A stretch of 64,000 nucleotides of DNA from the NCBI RefSeq assembly GCF_041734735.1, contig NC_134878.1, positions 39,538,482 through 39,602,481 of the forward strand, read 5' to 3'. The notes below the pieces were generated by a model that did no database searches, was not told where the DNA came from, and saw nothing but the letters and a program-made list of their open reading frames with translations. How positions within the stretch are numbered: position 1 is the first letter of the stretch; each line of letters begins with the position of its first letter. Shown one piece after another: positions 32,237 through 42,301 of this stretch. The position numbers were made by a program, and so were the translations under genes. Source of the DNA: Babylonia areolata (lineage: Eukaryota; Mollusca; Gastropoda; Neogastropoda; Buccinidae).

Positions 32237-33339
32237 TCAAACAGGAGGAGGCCAGCACCGAGCACGAGTGCCCACAGGTTGTTGGCTAACCACCCAACCG
32301 CTTTACCCAACGTGCTTAATAACCACGAAACAATAGCCCCAATGACTCCTGGGAGGGCATCAATCACCTTTAAACCTAATTTTTTAAGTAATTCTCCCAA
32401 ATCTTTAAGTCTTTTTCTTATCCAGTTGTCATCTTTTTTACCCGACGGCGGCACTCCACGGGCGCCCCCTCCACCCGTGACGGCCAAAACGATAGTGCTG
32501 ATAATCATACCAAAGGCAGTAAGAATGGAAACGATAGTAATGCCTTGTTCTCTAAAAAGCGTTCGAATACGTTCCGCTAGTGTTGTGTCCTCCTCAAGAA
32601 TTCTGCGTATCGTTTCACGCATTCTGCTGATTTGAGGTCGCAGCGCTTCTTTGTGTGTTGATATCGCTTCTAGTCGTGCAGCACGCTCGATGTTTAGATC
32701 GTCTAATTGTAAACGCAAGGGTTTGATTTCGCTTTCATGTTTATCAGCTAGTTCCGCAGACTGAATTCTTATTTTTAAAGTTGACATTTCTTCATCCAGG
32801 TGAGAGAGTTTTGAGAGGTTGTCAGAAAGATTACCGCGCTGTCTTTGCATGGCTTTGTCTAAACCTTTGAGTTCACGAATATAACCACCCAGTTCATCGG
32901 TGCCATCCAGGGGAGGATCATCTATAGTTTTAAGTACTTCATCGATTGTATTTGGTGAGAAATCATCCATCTCAATTTCTTCGCCCAGTTTGGCTTCAAC
33001 CTTTTGGAGAGCCGCGACCGTTTGGGGTTTTAAGTTTTTCCTCCTCCAGTCTACAAAAGCAAGTTCCTCGCGAATAATATTTGCTCCACCAGGTTTTCCC
33101 GCTAGTGTTGAAAGTGCTAGGGGTTGTTTCGTGCGGACGTTAATGATATTAAAATCTGGATTATTTTTTAATCGTAGTGTACCTCTACTATCAAGTTCAA
33201 AATTGGCATAATTTCGCCCAACATCGGGCTCTTGTCCAAATGCATCATAGTAATCATCAACCGCGCTCTTTAATAATTCTGTTTGCAAGGAACCAGATTC
33301 TATTATTGACTCACCACCTTCTACAAACGCTTCCGCCAT
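32215..33339 (-). CDS. Conserved Polinton protein, coiled coil + hydrophobic C-terminus (374 aa)
   Basis: A long open frame of a family I recall from many invertebrate Polintons. Residues about 160-235 are a coiled coil ('LSKLSHLDEEMSTLKIRIQS', 'LRLQLDDLNIERAARLEA'). Near 255-290 comes 'RTLFREQGITIVSILTAFGM' and a hydrophobic helix with a Gly-rich 'TGGGGARG'. The last 50 residues alternate amphipathic and hydrophobic helices ('GVIGAIVSWLLSTLGKAVGW', 'LWALVLGAGLLLFDYLKK'). Membrane interaction is likely; a role like a lytic or cementing virion protein is only a suggestion. It starts 50 bases from the major capsid gene on the other strand. Confidence 0.72.
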   Translation of the reverse strand: MAEAFVEGGESIIESGSLQTELLKSAVDDYYDAFGQEPDVGRNYANFELDSRGTLRLKNNPDFNIINVRTKQPLALSTLAGKPGGANIIREELAFVDWRRKNLKPQTVAALQKVEAKLGEEIEMDDFSPNTIDEVLKTIDDPPLDGTDELGGYIRELKGLDKAMQRQRGNLSDNLSKLSHLDEEMSTLKIRIQSAELADKHESEIKPLRLQLDDLNIERAARLEAISTHKEALRPQISRMRETIRRILEEDTTLAERIRTLFREQGITIVSILTAFGMIISTIVLAVTGGGGARGVPPSGKKDDNWIRKRLKDLGELLKKLGLKVIDALPGVIGAIVSWLLSTLGKAVGWLANNLWALVLGAGLLLFDYLKKRK

Positions 33340-33389
33340 ATTAAACTTATAATATAAAGTTATATCCTTATATCTATATAAAACAAAAA
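33340..33389. promoter_or_regulatory. Divergent intergenic region, probable promoter
   Basis: Only 50 bases separate the starts of the minus-strand 374-aa gene and the plus-strand major capsid gene. The sequence is almost all A/T, with TATA-like 'tatataaaa' at about 33374-33382 for the plus side and 'ttataatataaag' near 33349-33361. Confidence 0.45.
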
Positions 33390-34637
33390 ATGAGTGGAAG
33401 AAAGCTTAATCCAATGAGAAGTTTGCGGGAGCCGCGGGGGATAAAGGGCGTGCGGCAGACTGTCGTGATTACTAACAATCCGTCAACTATCGATCAGAAT
33501 CAACAACTTCTTGTACGCTTTCCTAATTTAGGTGTTGACGATGTGATTGTTCCGGGGAGTGTTCGACTAGCATTCAAAATTTCTTTGACTTCTACAACAG
33601 ATGCGAACAGAACACTCGTTGATAATATTGGTAGAGCCATAGTACGTAAAACAACCATTCGCATTTCCGGTAATGAAATCATGAGCGTTGAAGATAGTGA
33701 TGTATTTTATACTTATGGAGATCTTTGGCGAACTCGACAAGAACGAAGAAGCGCCGTTTATCAAGGTATTGACTTATCTACACACCGTAATGTGACACGA
33801 TTGCGTATTAACGCGGATAATAAAGATAACACTATCGCTAGAGATGCCGCCATTGCGGAGGCTTATGGTAATCGATTTTGTATTCCGCTTGATTTCGAAT
33901 TGCTAGAATCTCATGCACCATTTTATCAGAGTGCTCTCGGCGATCGCCTGGAGTATGAACTTACCTTTAACGCTTATAACAAGGTTATCCGCAGCACAGA
34001 CCCGGATGTATCCTATACGATAGAAGGGATTAGTCTCGAGTTTGAGAAAGTCACACAACCCGAACTTGCGAGACAGATAGCCGGTTATTATTCGGGTAGG
34101 CTCGCTATTTTATATGATAGAATACTACGACATCGTAAAATTCCTCTGGACAAATCTGACACACTCTGGAATATTAATTTCAACGTGCCGGCAAAAAGTA
34201 TGAAGGGGGTACTGCTGTTGTTTGATGAGTATTACAATCCTAAGATCAATAAGGTTGAAGTGACGATCGAAGGTGTGCCCAATCAACTGTTTAGTCAAGG
34301 TATGCGTTCCTATCAACAATGAGATGAAATCAGAAAGTTTTTCAGAACGCAAAAACGCGACCCCGAAGTAGACAAAGTGGTAAAAGATTTAGAACTAGCG
34401 GATGTCACAGTCGGCGAATATTTCACGAATAATTATGCTCTTTGGTTGGATATGCGCACCACAGATGATAATTCTCTTCACGGGAGTGGACGTCGTATCG
34501 AAAATGCGTCTGAAGGCATTACGATTCAGATTCAGAAAAAAGCTGAAACGGCAGAACCGGTAAATGCGTATGTATTTGTAATTATGGATGGACAATTAAA
34601 TATAGAAGATGGAAGATTTGTCGAGGCTGTTTACTAA
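33390..34637 (+). pseudogene. Polinton major capsid protein, double jelly-roll (fossil region)
   Basis: The region encodes the PY/major capsid family. Parts seen are 'PSTIDQNQQLLVRFPNLGVD', 'VPGSVRLAFKISL', 'DNIGRAIVRKTTIRISGNEI' with 'DVFYTYGDLW', 'FCIPLDFELLESHAPFYQSA' with 'LEYELTFN', and C-terminal 'NYALWLDMRTTDDNSLHGSG' and 'GITIQIQKKAE'. Total length (about 415 codons) is usual for the family. It is broken, with about one break. The end overlaps the ATPase gene by 29 bases, matching the capsid-ATPase neighbourhood common in Polintons. Confidence 0.85.
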
Positions 34638-35223
34638 AGAAGCACATTCCGCAATTATTTGCGGGCAAACTGGGTGCGGTAAGACCGAATTTATTTTAGA
34701 TTTATTACAAACGACATATCGTGGTGTGTTCGAGAATATTGTAATTCTATGCCCTACTCTCGAATATAATAAAGCCTATCGATCCCGAGTGTGGGTAAGA
34801 AAGGACCGCGGGGTATACACCGTTAATCCCGGTGATAAACTTCACGAATGGCTTGGGCTGTTTTTTGAAATATTTGCCGGGGAGCCAACGTTGTACATCA
34901 TCGATGACTGTAGTGACTTAAAGGCTCTTACTCAAAAGAAGCAAATGTTGAGTAAACTCGCATTTTCTGGAAGACACGCGAAACAGTCTGTGTGGGTGTT
35001 GACTCAGAAATACAACTCGGTTCTTACTGACCTTCGCGAACAAACAAAATGGGTGGCTTTATTTCACTGTAAGGATAGGGACTCGTTTGATGAGTGTTTA
35101 AGAGAAAACGATGTCATTCCAACACAAAATGAACGTAAAGAGGTTAGGAAATCATTGGCAAATACCAAACACTCCAAGTTGATATTAAAAACTGATCAAC
35201 CAGTTGCATATAAAATTTGCTAG
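34609..35223 (+). CDS. Polinton genome-packaging ATPase (FtsK/HerA type)
   Basis: A 204-residue frame. Walker A 'GQTGCGKT' lies at residues 19-26 and Walker B 'LYIIDD' at 95-100, followed by 'FSGRHAKQSVWVLTQKYNSV', a sensor-like segment typical of Polinton and adenovirus-like packaging ATPases. The enzyme would pump DNA into capsids. The ATG at 34609 lies inside the end of the capsid gene. The frame is complete. Confidence 0.88.
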   Translation: MEDLSRLFTKEAHSAIICGQTGCGKTEFILDLLQTTYRGVFENIVILCPTLEYNKAYRSRVWVRKDRGVYTVNPGDKLHEWLGLFFEIFAGEPTLYIIDDCSDLKALTQKKQMLSKLAFSGRHAKQSVWVLTQKYNSVLTDLREQTKWVALFHCKDRDSFDECLRENDVIPTQNERKEVRKSLANTKHSKLILKTDQPVAYKIC

Positions 35224-35235
35224 TAATAATCAACA

Positions 35236-35814
35236 ATGCTTAACAATTTCTTAACACTGCTTAACAATTCCTTAGCACTGGTTAGCAATTTCTTAACACT
35301 TTTAGTCGTTGGATTTGTAGTTTTTCATTATTTTAAACTTAAAAGGAGGTATATAGAATATAAGAAGAAGATGGACCAATTACTATCCGAGGATCCCAAA
35401 CGCGACAGGCTTATGGCGGTGGTCTCAGCCGGTGGAGCAAAAGAATATTTAGGGAAAGAGTTTAGTGTTGATAAAATCGAAGCGATGAAAGATGCGGATA
35501 TAGACAAGCTTTATACGAGATACGAAGCGAGTTTAGGATCGATGATTACAAAATCACTCGGTAATACAATTATACAACTGTATACCAGAGCAGTTTGTAT
35601 GTATCTCCCAATTGATGACCAAACAAAATTAAATAGTGATCTCGAGCAAGATCCATTCCTGGGACATGCACTTAACAGCTTTACTTGCGAACTATATCAC
35701 AGATTTGGCATGTTCTTAGCTCCGCTCACCACAGCTGTAACTACTGTTAAACATTGTCAATTTAATAAATATAATGGAGGAAGTAACGAAACCAAAGAAT
35801 CAGAAGAAAGTTGA
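35236..35814 (+). CDS. Conserved Polinton protein with N-terminal membrane helix (192 aa)
   Basis: Residues about 8-32 ('LALVSNFLTLLVVGFVVFHY') form a membrane helix after an N-terminus with repeated LNN/LTLL. A basic stretch and the conserved-looking 'DADIDKLYTRYEASLGSMIT' follow, with 'GNTIIQLYTRAV' after it. I recall this pattern from other Polintons but know no function. It starts 12 bases after the ATPase gene and overlaps the next gene by 41 bases. Confidence 0.7.
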   Translation: MLNNFLTLLNNSLALVSNFLTLLVVGFVVFHYFKLKRRYIEYKKKMDQLLSEDPKRDRLMAVVSAGGAKEYLGKEFSVDKIEAMKDADIDKLYTRYEASLGSMITKSLGNTIIQLYTRAVCMYLPIDDQTKLNSDLEQDPFLGHALNSFTCELYHRFGMFLAPLTTAVTTVKHCQFNKYNGGSNETKESEES

Positions 35815-36085
35815 AGCGGGTCGAAAAGGTGCTGCTGCTAGAAAAGCAAAACATGAAGAACTTCTTGAAAAACTTCGAAAAGCGAAAGAACAACAACAGC
35901 AAGAACAACAAGAAGAAGAACCATCATCGAGGGGACCAGATCACGTTTTTATCAATCCCTTGTACATTGCTGCTGCTGCTGCGATGATAATAGGTTGTGG
36001 TGTTTACATATATTTTAATCGGTCGAAAAAACCAGTACAACCACCACCTGTGGTAACAAAACCCAACCCATTTATTATGTTTTGA
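35774..36085 (+). CDS. Small basic membrane protein of the Polinton (103 aa)
   Basis: The N-terminal half is Lys/Arg/Glu-rich with a Gln run (about 46-57). A single hydrophobic helix 'YIAAAAAMIIGCGVYIYF' at about 67-84 is followed by a short Pro-rich tail. The start overlaps the 192-aa gene. It is probably a virion or membrane component; no family is recognised. Confidence 0.62.
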   Translation: MEEVTKPKNQKKVEAGRKGAAARKAKHEELLEKLRKAKEQQQQEQQEEEPSSRGPDHVFINPLYIAAAAAMIIGCGVYIYFNRSKKPVQPPPVVTKPNPFIMF

Positions 36086-36120
36086 ACATTAATTTGAACA
36101 CTATTTATAAACAACAAACA

Positions 36121-36363
36121 ATGGCAACGCCAAATATAAACGGTAAAGAAATTGCAAACACTGTATACCACGCGGTTGTGGTCAGCGCATTGGCCGCTGG
36201 TTACTCGAGATTGACAAAATTAATATTTACGAAAGCCCCGACACCTAGACTGGCTTTCAACCTCGAAGATATCGGGATGGTCACTTTGGATATAGCCCTC
36301 ACTATGGCTACGAAGGATATGTTGGAAAAACAAGGTATTCTCCCACATGATATTTTGAAGTAA
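36121..36363 (+). CDS. Small conserved Polinton protein (80 aa)
   Basis: I choose the ATG at 36121 (MATPNINGKEIANTVYHA) because the frame upstream of it has only a TTG. The middle is mildly hydrophobic ('AVVVSALAAGYSRLTKLIF'), and 'NLEDIGMVTLDIALTMATKD' follows. The pattern resembles small proteins next to the ATPase block in other Polintons. The function is unknown. Confidence 0.62.
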   Translation: MATPNINGKEIANTVYHAVVVSALAAGYSRLTKLIFTKAPTPRLAFNLEDIGMVTLDIALTMATKDMLEKQGILPHDILK

Positions 36364-36384
36364 TAATAATATCATTATTATAGT

Positions 36385-36630
36385 ATGGCATCAGTAGCGT
36401 TACTCGTTGGTGGGGCAATAGTAAACGCTTTAGCATTTACCGGAAGTAATTTTTTATTTAGTAAACTGGGGTCTTCAGACGCGTTAGAAGAACAGAAACG
36501 ACACAACAAAGCGCAAGAACAACTTCAGGCAGCGACCGCAGAATGGCAGAAAGAGAGGATTCAACGTTTAGATTATATAAATGAAAAACTAAGACAACAA
36601 CAACATGCTGTGAACACGTTTAAAGCCTGA
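36385..36630 (+). CDS. Small conserved Polinton protein with coiled coil (81 aa)
   Basis: It starts 'MASVALLVGGAIVNALAFTG' and 'SNFLFSKLG', a hydrophobic N-terminus seen in many Polintons, then an alpha-helical, Gln/Lys/Glu-rich coiled coil ('QLQAATAEWQKERIQRLDYI'). It could be a membrane-anchored virion or holin-like protein; that is speculation. Poly-A signals (aataaa) follow at 36716-36731. Confidence 0.68.
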   Translation: MASVALLVGGAIVNALAFTGSNFLFSKLGSSDALEEQKRHNKAQEQLQAATAEWQKERIQRLDYINEKLRQQQHAVNTFKA

Positions 36631-36849
36631 ACCGGACTATAAATGGCGGGCGATTTGAATCAAGCCAGTTTCTCACCAGAGTCTGACACTGTGACGTCGG
36701 TGAAGGTTTATTCAAAATAAAAGCCTAATAAAGCTACGGTTTGGCTTCATTTATGACAGAGAGCGAGATTTGCCTAGCAGCTTCCAATCTAGACCTGAAT
36801 TGACTTTGGAAAGTACAAAATGTGTCAGCTACACGTAATACAAAATTTG

Positions 36850-37135
36850 AATGCAGAGAAAAGGGGCGGAGCTAGAGCCGTTTGTGTTTGCGCTTGACGT
36901 GTCTGTCAGATAAAAATAGCACCAGCACGTGGTACTGTCCGGTGAGAATTGGAAAGCATGCAGACAGCCCCTCGACGTTGGCAACCGTAAACGACCACAT
37001 TGTTTGTAAAACATGCAAACGGAGAGAAATATGACGATCTACTAACCTACCGGACACGTGCTCGCGCTTTTTATAGATAAACTCCGCCCCTTTCCCTTTT
37101 ATGGATAGGCTCTAGTGCGCATGCGCAACCGAAAC
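36850..37135. promoter_or_regulatory. Non-coding Polinton region with imperfect palindrome and GC boxes
   Basis: The largest gene-free stretch of the element is 36640-37165. Within it 'aaaggggcggag' (about 36859-36870) has an inverted partner 'ctccgcccctttccctttt' (37082-37100), 'ctagagcc' pairs with 'ggctctag', and 'agcacgtg..tgtccggt' (about 36923-36943) pairs with 'accggacacgtgct' (37050-37063). The GC boxes, a TATA-like 'tttttatagata' and a CRE-like 'tgacgtcgg' (36692) make it a candidate promoter for the genes downstream, or a replication or packaging signal. No experiment backs either. Confidence 0.4.
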
Positions 37136-37171
37136 CTTGCTCTCGGGAGTTAAGACTTTAAGGATGTGGAT

Positions 37172-37339
37172 ATGGCTATGCAAGAATATTATAAAGTGAT
37201 GGGGGAGCCACTACCCCCTCTTTCTCATAAACCCCAACTTTCAGATTTTTATACACCCTCAGAGGGACAAAAAGATCGAGAATACGTATTTATTATCATG
37301 ACCATGGTCATTTTTGGTTTTGCGATTTCAAAATATTAA
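37172..37339 (+). CDS. Micro-protein of 55 aa with C-terminal membrane helix
   Basis: ATG at 37172 opens a frame ending TAA at 37337-37339. It has a polar, Pro-rich first half ('MGEPLPPLSHKPQLSDFYTP') and a hydrophobic end 'YVFIIMTMVIFGFAISKY'. It lies between the non-coding region and the integrase gene, 21 bases from the latter. It shares the polar-then-membrane-helix design of the other small Polinton proteins. No homologue is recognised. Confidence 0.45.
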   Translation: MAMQEYYKVMGEPLPPLSHKPQLSDFYTPSEGQKDREYVFIIMTMVIFGFAISKY

Positions 37340-37360
37340 ACATTTACTTTCTTAAATAAA

Positions 37361-38284
37361 ATGGAAAAGATCTATTACAGCCCAAGCGGTTATTGGAAGG
37401 GTTATTCGGCGATTAAAAAACTCGCGAAAGCAGCCAAGGTGTCTGAGGATGAGGCTAGAAAATGGTTACAAAAACAAGCTATATGGCAAATTCATCTACC
37501 CCCTCCAAAGTATATTCCGAGAGCAAAATTTGATATTACTGTCCCAAATGAGGTTCATCAGGCTGACCTTTTATTTTTACCCTATGACAGAATCGGGCGT
37601 AAGACGTATAAGTATGCGCTGACTGTCGTTGATGTTGCGAGTCGATATAAAGAAGCCGAACCCCTAACAACGAAAGACAGCGTCGAAGTGGCGGCCGCTT
37701 TTTTACGTATTTACGACCGTAGCCCATTGAAGTTGCCCAAACTTCTTCAGGTAGATCCTGGCCGAGAGTTTATGGGTGCTGTGAACAAAATTTTTAAAAA
37801 AGTAAGGCGTGGAAAGACACACAGAAGCCAGGCTATTGTAGAAAGATTTAATCGTACGCTGGCAGAACGATTGTTTAGTCATCAATATGTGGCTGAAATG
37901 AAATCGCCGAATCGATCAACAGAATGGGTCACTAGATTACCGGCTGTTGTGGCTGCATTGAATAATGAGGTGACGAGACTTATAGGTAAGAAACCGTCGG
38001 TCGCAATAAAGGCCAAATCGGTAGAAGCCGAATCCTCTGCACCGACTAAAGATGATAAAGGAGAGTTACCGCGTGATGCGCAAGTTCGGTACTTGTATGA
38101 GCCCGGTGAGCTCGAGGGTGGAGCTTGCAAATGAGCAACGGATCCCGTTTGGTCTCTTAAAGTTTATAATATTAAGCGTATGATGCCCGGCGATCCTATT
38201 CTTTATTATTTACAAAATGGCCCATCCAGAGGGTTTGTACACGAAGAGCTTATGGTTGTTCCTCACGATACAGAAATACCATAG
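37361..38284 (+). pseudogene. Polinton integrase (rve family, fossil region)
   Basis: The integrase inserts the linear element and makes the 6-bp target duplication. The catalytic D, D, E are visible in 'NEVHQADLLFLP', 'LLQVDPGREFMGAV' and 'AIVERFNRTLAERLF', about residues 69, 132 and 161 of the first frame, with 'YALTVVDVASRYKEAEPL' between. The C-terminal SH3/chromodomain-like part is also present ('WSLKVYNIKRMMPGDPILYY', 'RGFVHEELMVVP'). It is broken, with about one break. It meets the polymerase gene tail to tail with a 22-base overlap. Confidence 0.88.
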
Positions 38285-41200
38285 TGCCCGTAGGCGTAAG
38301 ATGTAATACCATCATCTAGCCAATAGTGTTTGGAATCGTACGGTGAGAGTGATGTCTTCATTTGCTTGATCGTGTACATCTTGTGCTTATACGATCTGAA
38401 CGTTCTCATACAATTAGTAAATTGAACAGATCGATCAATACACTCCTTATACATATCGGGTTCAATTTCATCCTTCACCACACATTTTTTTATGCCCTTG
38501 GCTTTCTTGATAACTGATCCATCATCCGCTACAACCGAATACATCTTCGAGCGCAAGCCGCAGAATTGTCGGATCGGTTTACATCCGAGCTCACTTTTCA
38601 TGTATCCTGGCACTTTCTCTATCGATTTATCGTACAATCGATGATCTTTTGGAAAATTACTGCGGTCATGTACATTATCATCCATACCAGCGATAAAATC
38701 CTCGCATTCTACGTGGAGAATGAATGAATCGGTATCAGTATATAACAACCTGCATCCATATTTTTTCTTGTAGTGGTTGTAATACAAATCATACATGAGA
38801 TACTTTGATAGGTCGAGAATGGCCATCCCGATATAGATAGGTTTATTGAGCACAAGCTTATTTTTTTTGTAGTGAATCGCTAGAAGTTTCTCGTTGATGA
38901 TCATATGATCGACATAAGCCGGTTTGTTTATTAGTTTGCGTGCCTTGTCCTCTTCATCTAACTTGAATAATTTGATATTCGTTCTCATTCTGATATTTTC
39001 CATAGTTTTACCAAATACCGAGTTGTTCATTAATTTATACAGATCTTTATCAGCATCGTTAGTAGCGGCTTGTCTCAGTTTGGTGTTCATCAATATATAG
39101 GGCGCCATCCAGGGACTTTGATTAAACTTTAACACTTTTGTGATTTTAGTTACTTTCATGCCAAGTTGCGTGTATAGCTTGAGATTTCTATAGTGAACGA
39201 CATAACCAACCTTATTCCATAGATTCGGAACTAATTTTCTCGTTTCCTTTCCGCGCATCTCGAGTTTTTCACGAAGGCGTCGTTGATAGGGTGAGAGGTT
39301 TTCGAGTTTTATTTCTATTTTCTCAGGAGCTAGGGGATAATCGTTATGTTCGTCGTGTAATTCCTTAGGGTGCTCGATATCACACTCCACAATATATCCC
39401 GTCTCATCATCGTCGGGGTGATTTAGAATCTTTTCGAGATTGGCATCGTTATCCCAGATAAATCCACCCGTGGGTAAAGCTTGTAACATCGCCCAACCAT
39501 ACAAGTTGTTCGCGTCGAGATACATGATATACGAATCCGTTTTTTCAGCCTGTAATCTTTCATATACTTGTTATTAGCCTCCGCGTATCTTCTTACAGTC
39601 ATACTGATTCCACCGCGTATTCCCGCCTCTATCATGTTATATTGTTCGATATCTGTCAACAGTTCGAGTTCTATTCCCGTACTCTTGAGTAAAGCATCCC
39701 AAGACATTCCGGGAAGTGTGTAATAATGAACAGGATCAAGATTATGAGTTCGCAAACACGTATTTCTAAAATTCTGGAACACATCGGCAAGTAACAGCAC
39801 ATCAGTGACTAAGTACAGATCGTTATAATCACCTAGATTCTTACATTTAAACTTCTTCCACACATTCAAGGCATGCTTGTGGTCACTTTCTGATATATCC
39901 GTGTTATTAAGTTTACTAAAGAAATGACTTTTCTTTGGTAGTTTTGTACCTTCGTATTTACTCCAATCGGTAATATGTTCGTACGGAAAGACTCCTTTTC
40001 TCGTAACGAGCTTGAACTCCTCCTCATCTGTGAAATGTTCGCGCGTTAAAAACTTCTTATCATCCGGAAGGTTCTTCGCAAGCTGGTCGAGACTCGAACT
40101 TAAGAATGCGAAACTATCTAAAAACTTCAACCTTCCCCAACTGAATGTGATGTACTTCTCTTTATTATTCGCGATACACGTAATTCTACCACCACCTTTG
40201 TTCGCGAGCTCCGAAATGATCGCGTGAGAGTCGTAACCTTTGAGGTTGTGAAATAATATCGGCAACACAAATTCGTCGGGTTTTATTCTCAGTTTAAGAT
40301 TACACGATGCATGCGTGGCACCTCTATAGTTCCCTGTGATATGGTCATGATCTCTTACTTTATCATTTGCGAGTAGTTCCCCTCTACATATCCAACAAAC
40401 TCGTTCGTTTTCAAACGATTCGTTATCTTTTTTGGTCATCTTTATTGGAACTGGTTTTTTTCAATTCCTTGACAGTATGATAATATATTATTCGAAGTTT
40501 TTCGAGAAAATGACTGACCGCATTCTCACCATGAAATAGTTGCGGTTTGTACACCCTTCCATCAGACCTAACATGCACAAACCCGTATGACGAGATGATG
40601 TGTTCGCTTTCTTTGATGGTCTTATTCGAATCGGAATCGTCTTTTATTTCTTTACAAATTGCCTCAAAATCAGCATATATCACATCACTAACTTGCATTT
40701 GATTTTGAAAATTGGTAAATTGGATCATTTTTGTCCTCTCCAATGGCATCTCAACGCGAGAATAGTTCTTGTGGTTGATCTGCGCGCATCGCTTAATATG
40801 TTCTTCTAAAAGTTCTGATGATGTTGTACCTGTCAAGCAATACTCACAAAAGTACATTGCTGCTTTGTGTTTGTTTGTATTACTAAGTAGTCTGTTAAAG
40901 TTCTTAATATAAGTATAATGTTGTCCACCATTTTCATTTTCTATAATAAGAAGTTTAATACGCTCCATGTTGGCGGGTTGTTTTGATATTCTTGCACGTT
41001 CAATCGTTCTATTTTTTAAATAGTATTCATTAATAGCAATATTATTTTGAGTCTTAATCTTTGTAATTTGTTTTATAGGTGTAGGAAAGTCAATATTTTC
41101 AAAATTTAACCCATCATCAGAAGGATAGGCAGAAGTTAAATTAGAATTCGTTTTTGTTGGAAACTTGCGTGCACGTAAACAATGTCTTATACATTGATCA

Positions 41201-41877
41201 TCTTTATTTTTAATATTAATCACAGCTCTTTTATTTTTTAACCACTGTGGTGATTCAATAAAGGATCCTGGAGATGTAATAGAAACTCTATTCACCCATA
41301 AACTAAAGATTCTTTTAATGAACCATCCTGAACCTTCATTTGTAAAATTTTCTATTTTTAACAAAATATGTTTTATTTGTTTTTCAATATCTTGATCATC
41401 AACAACATCAGTAATACTTTGATATTCCGATCAAAATACAGCTACAGTAGTATCATCATTTTTAATTTGACCAAACTCCACCGTTAAAACAATATTTTGT
41501 TTGGTCAGTGGAATAGCTTTTTGGTTAATAGTGTCCACTTTACTCATCATAAACGAAAGCAGATCTATTTCATTTGGAAGAGCCGCAAGTTTATAATTTT
41601 TAATAATACTACCAAACTCCTCCGTGGATTCAGCTTTATGTTGTAGTTTACGTATATTTTTAATAAGTTCATCTTTTTTCATTCTACTAAAACCACGAAT
41701 ATTGAGCTTTCGTGCAATATCTTTAAGCGTAGCATTGGTCTCCCCCTCCAAAGCATCAAACCCCAGTGCTTTAATCAACTCAGTTTTATTCATAGATTCA
41801 TGATTAGGAATCTCTTTTTTAGAAGCAAGATCACGGTAATACTTTTCAGAATATCGTTGCGTCATTTTTACTCTCAA
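38263..41877 (-). pseudogene. Polinton DNA polymerase B (PolB, fossil region)
   Basis: This is the protein-primed-type family B polymerase, about 1200 codons in all. The N-terminal part has HeH/SAP-like helices ('GFSRMKKDELIKNIRKL'), then 'WLKNKRAVINIKNKDDQCIR' and a C2H2-like 'YFCEYCLTGTTSSELLEEHI'. An HNH-like zinc segment ('CWICRGELLANDKVRDHDHI') follows, and exonuclease motifs with 'PILFHNLKGYDSH'. Polymerase motifs are A 'YLDANNLYGWAM', B 'KLMNNSVFGKTMEN' and C 'LLYTDTDSF'. It is broken, with about three breaks. The gene would replicate the element from its terminal repeats. Confidence 0.88.
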
Positions 41878-41923
41878 TATGTTCTATATATATTCTTTTC
41901 TCTAATAGGATTTCACAAGCTGA

Positions 41924-42301
41924 TCAATCTCTGAATCCAATGATAACTCCACCAAAGGGTGGAATATACCCTCTAGAATAGGCTTCAAAAGGGTCAATTT
42001 CATCATCATCATCAGAAGCATAATCCTCATCCTCAGAGTCGCTTGAATGTTCTCCACACTCGGGTATAGGATCAATCTTTTTCTCCACGGGAGGAGGCTT
42101 CTCTTTTTTATACTTACATGTACAACAAATAGCATACTTCGTGCGTACATAAAGGTTGCATTTTAAACAAAGTACTGGAAGTGGCATTCCTTTTCTATGG
42201 CATTTAATATGATCTTTGCAATAGAGTCCCATGCAAGGTCGGCCGCATACTCCACTTGTTTTAACTTTGGGGTACTCGCAAATGTTACGCGGAAAAGGCA
42301 T
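41924..42301 (-). CDS. Cysteine-rich zinc-binding-like protein with acidic tail (125 aa)
   Basis: I take the ATG at 42299-42301 (MPFPRNICEYPKVKTSGVCG) as start; the frame is open farther up but that part is terminal-repeat sequence. The first 70 residues hold about 12 Cys and two His in CxxxC/CxxC-like spacing ('CGRPCMGLYCKDHIKCHRKG', 'CLKCNLYVRTKYAICCTCKY'), suggesting two or more zinc sites. A run of Asp/Glu/Ser (about 95-112) follows. It lies directly before the polymerase gene. It may bind nucleic acid; no family is recognised. Confidence 0.6.
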   Translation of the reverse strand: MPFPRNICEYPKVKTSGVCGRPCMGLYCKDHIKCHRKGMPLPVLCLKCNLYVRTKYAICCTCKYKKEKPPPVEKKIDPIPECGEHSSDSEDEDYASDDDDEIDPFEAYSRGYIPPFGGVIIGFRD

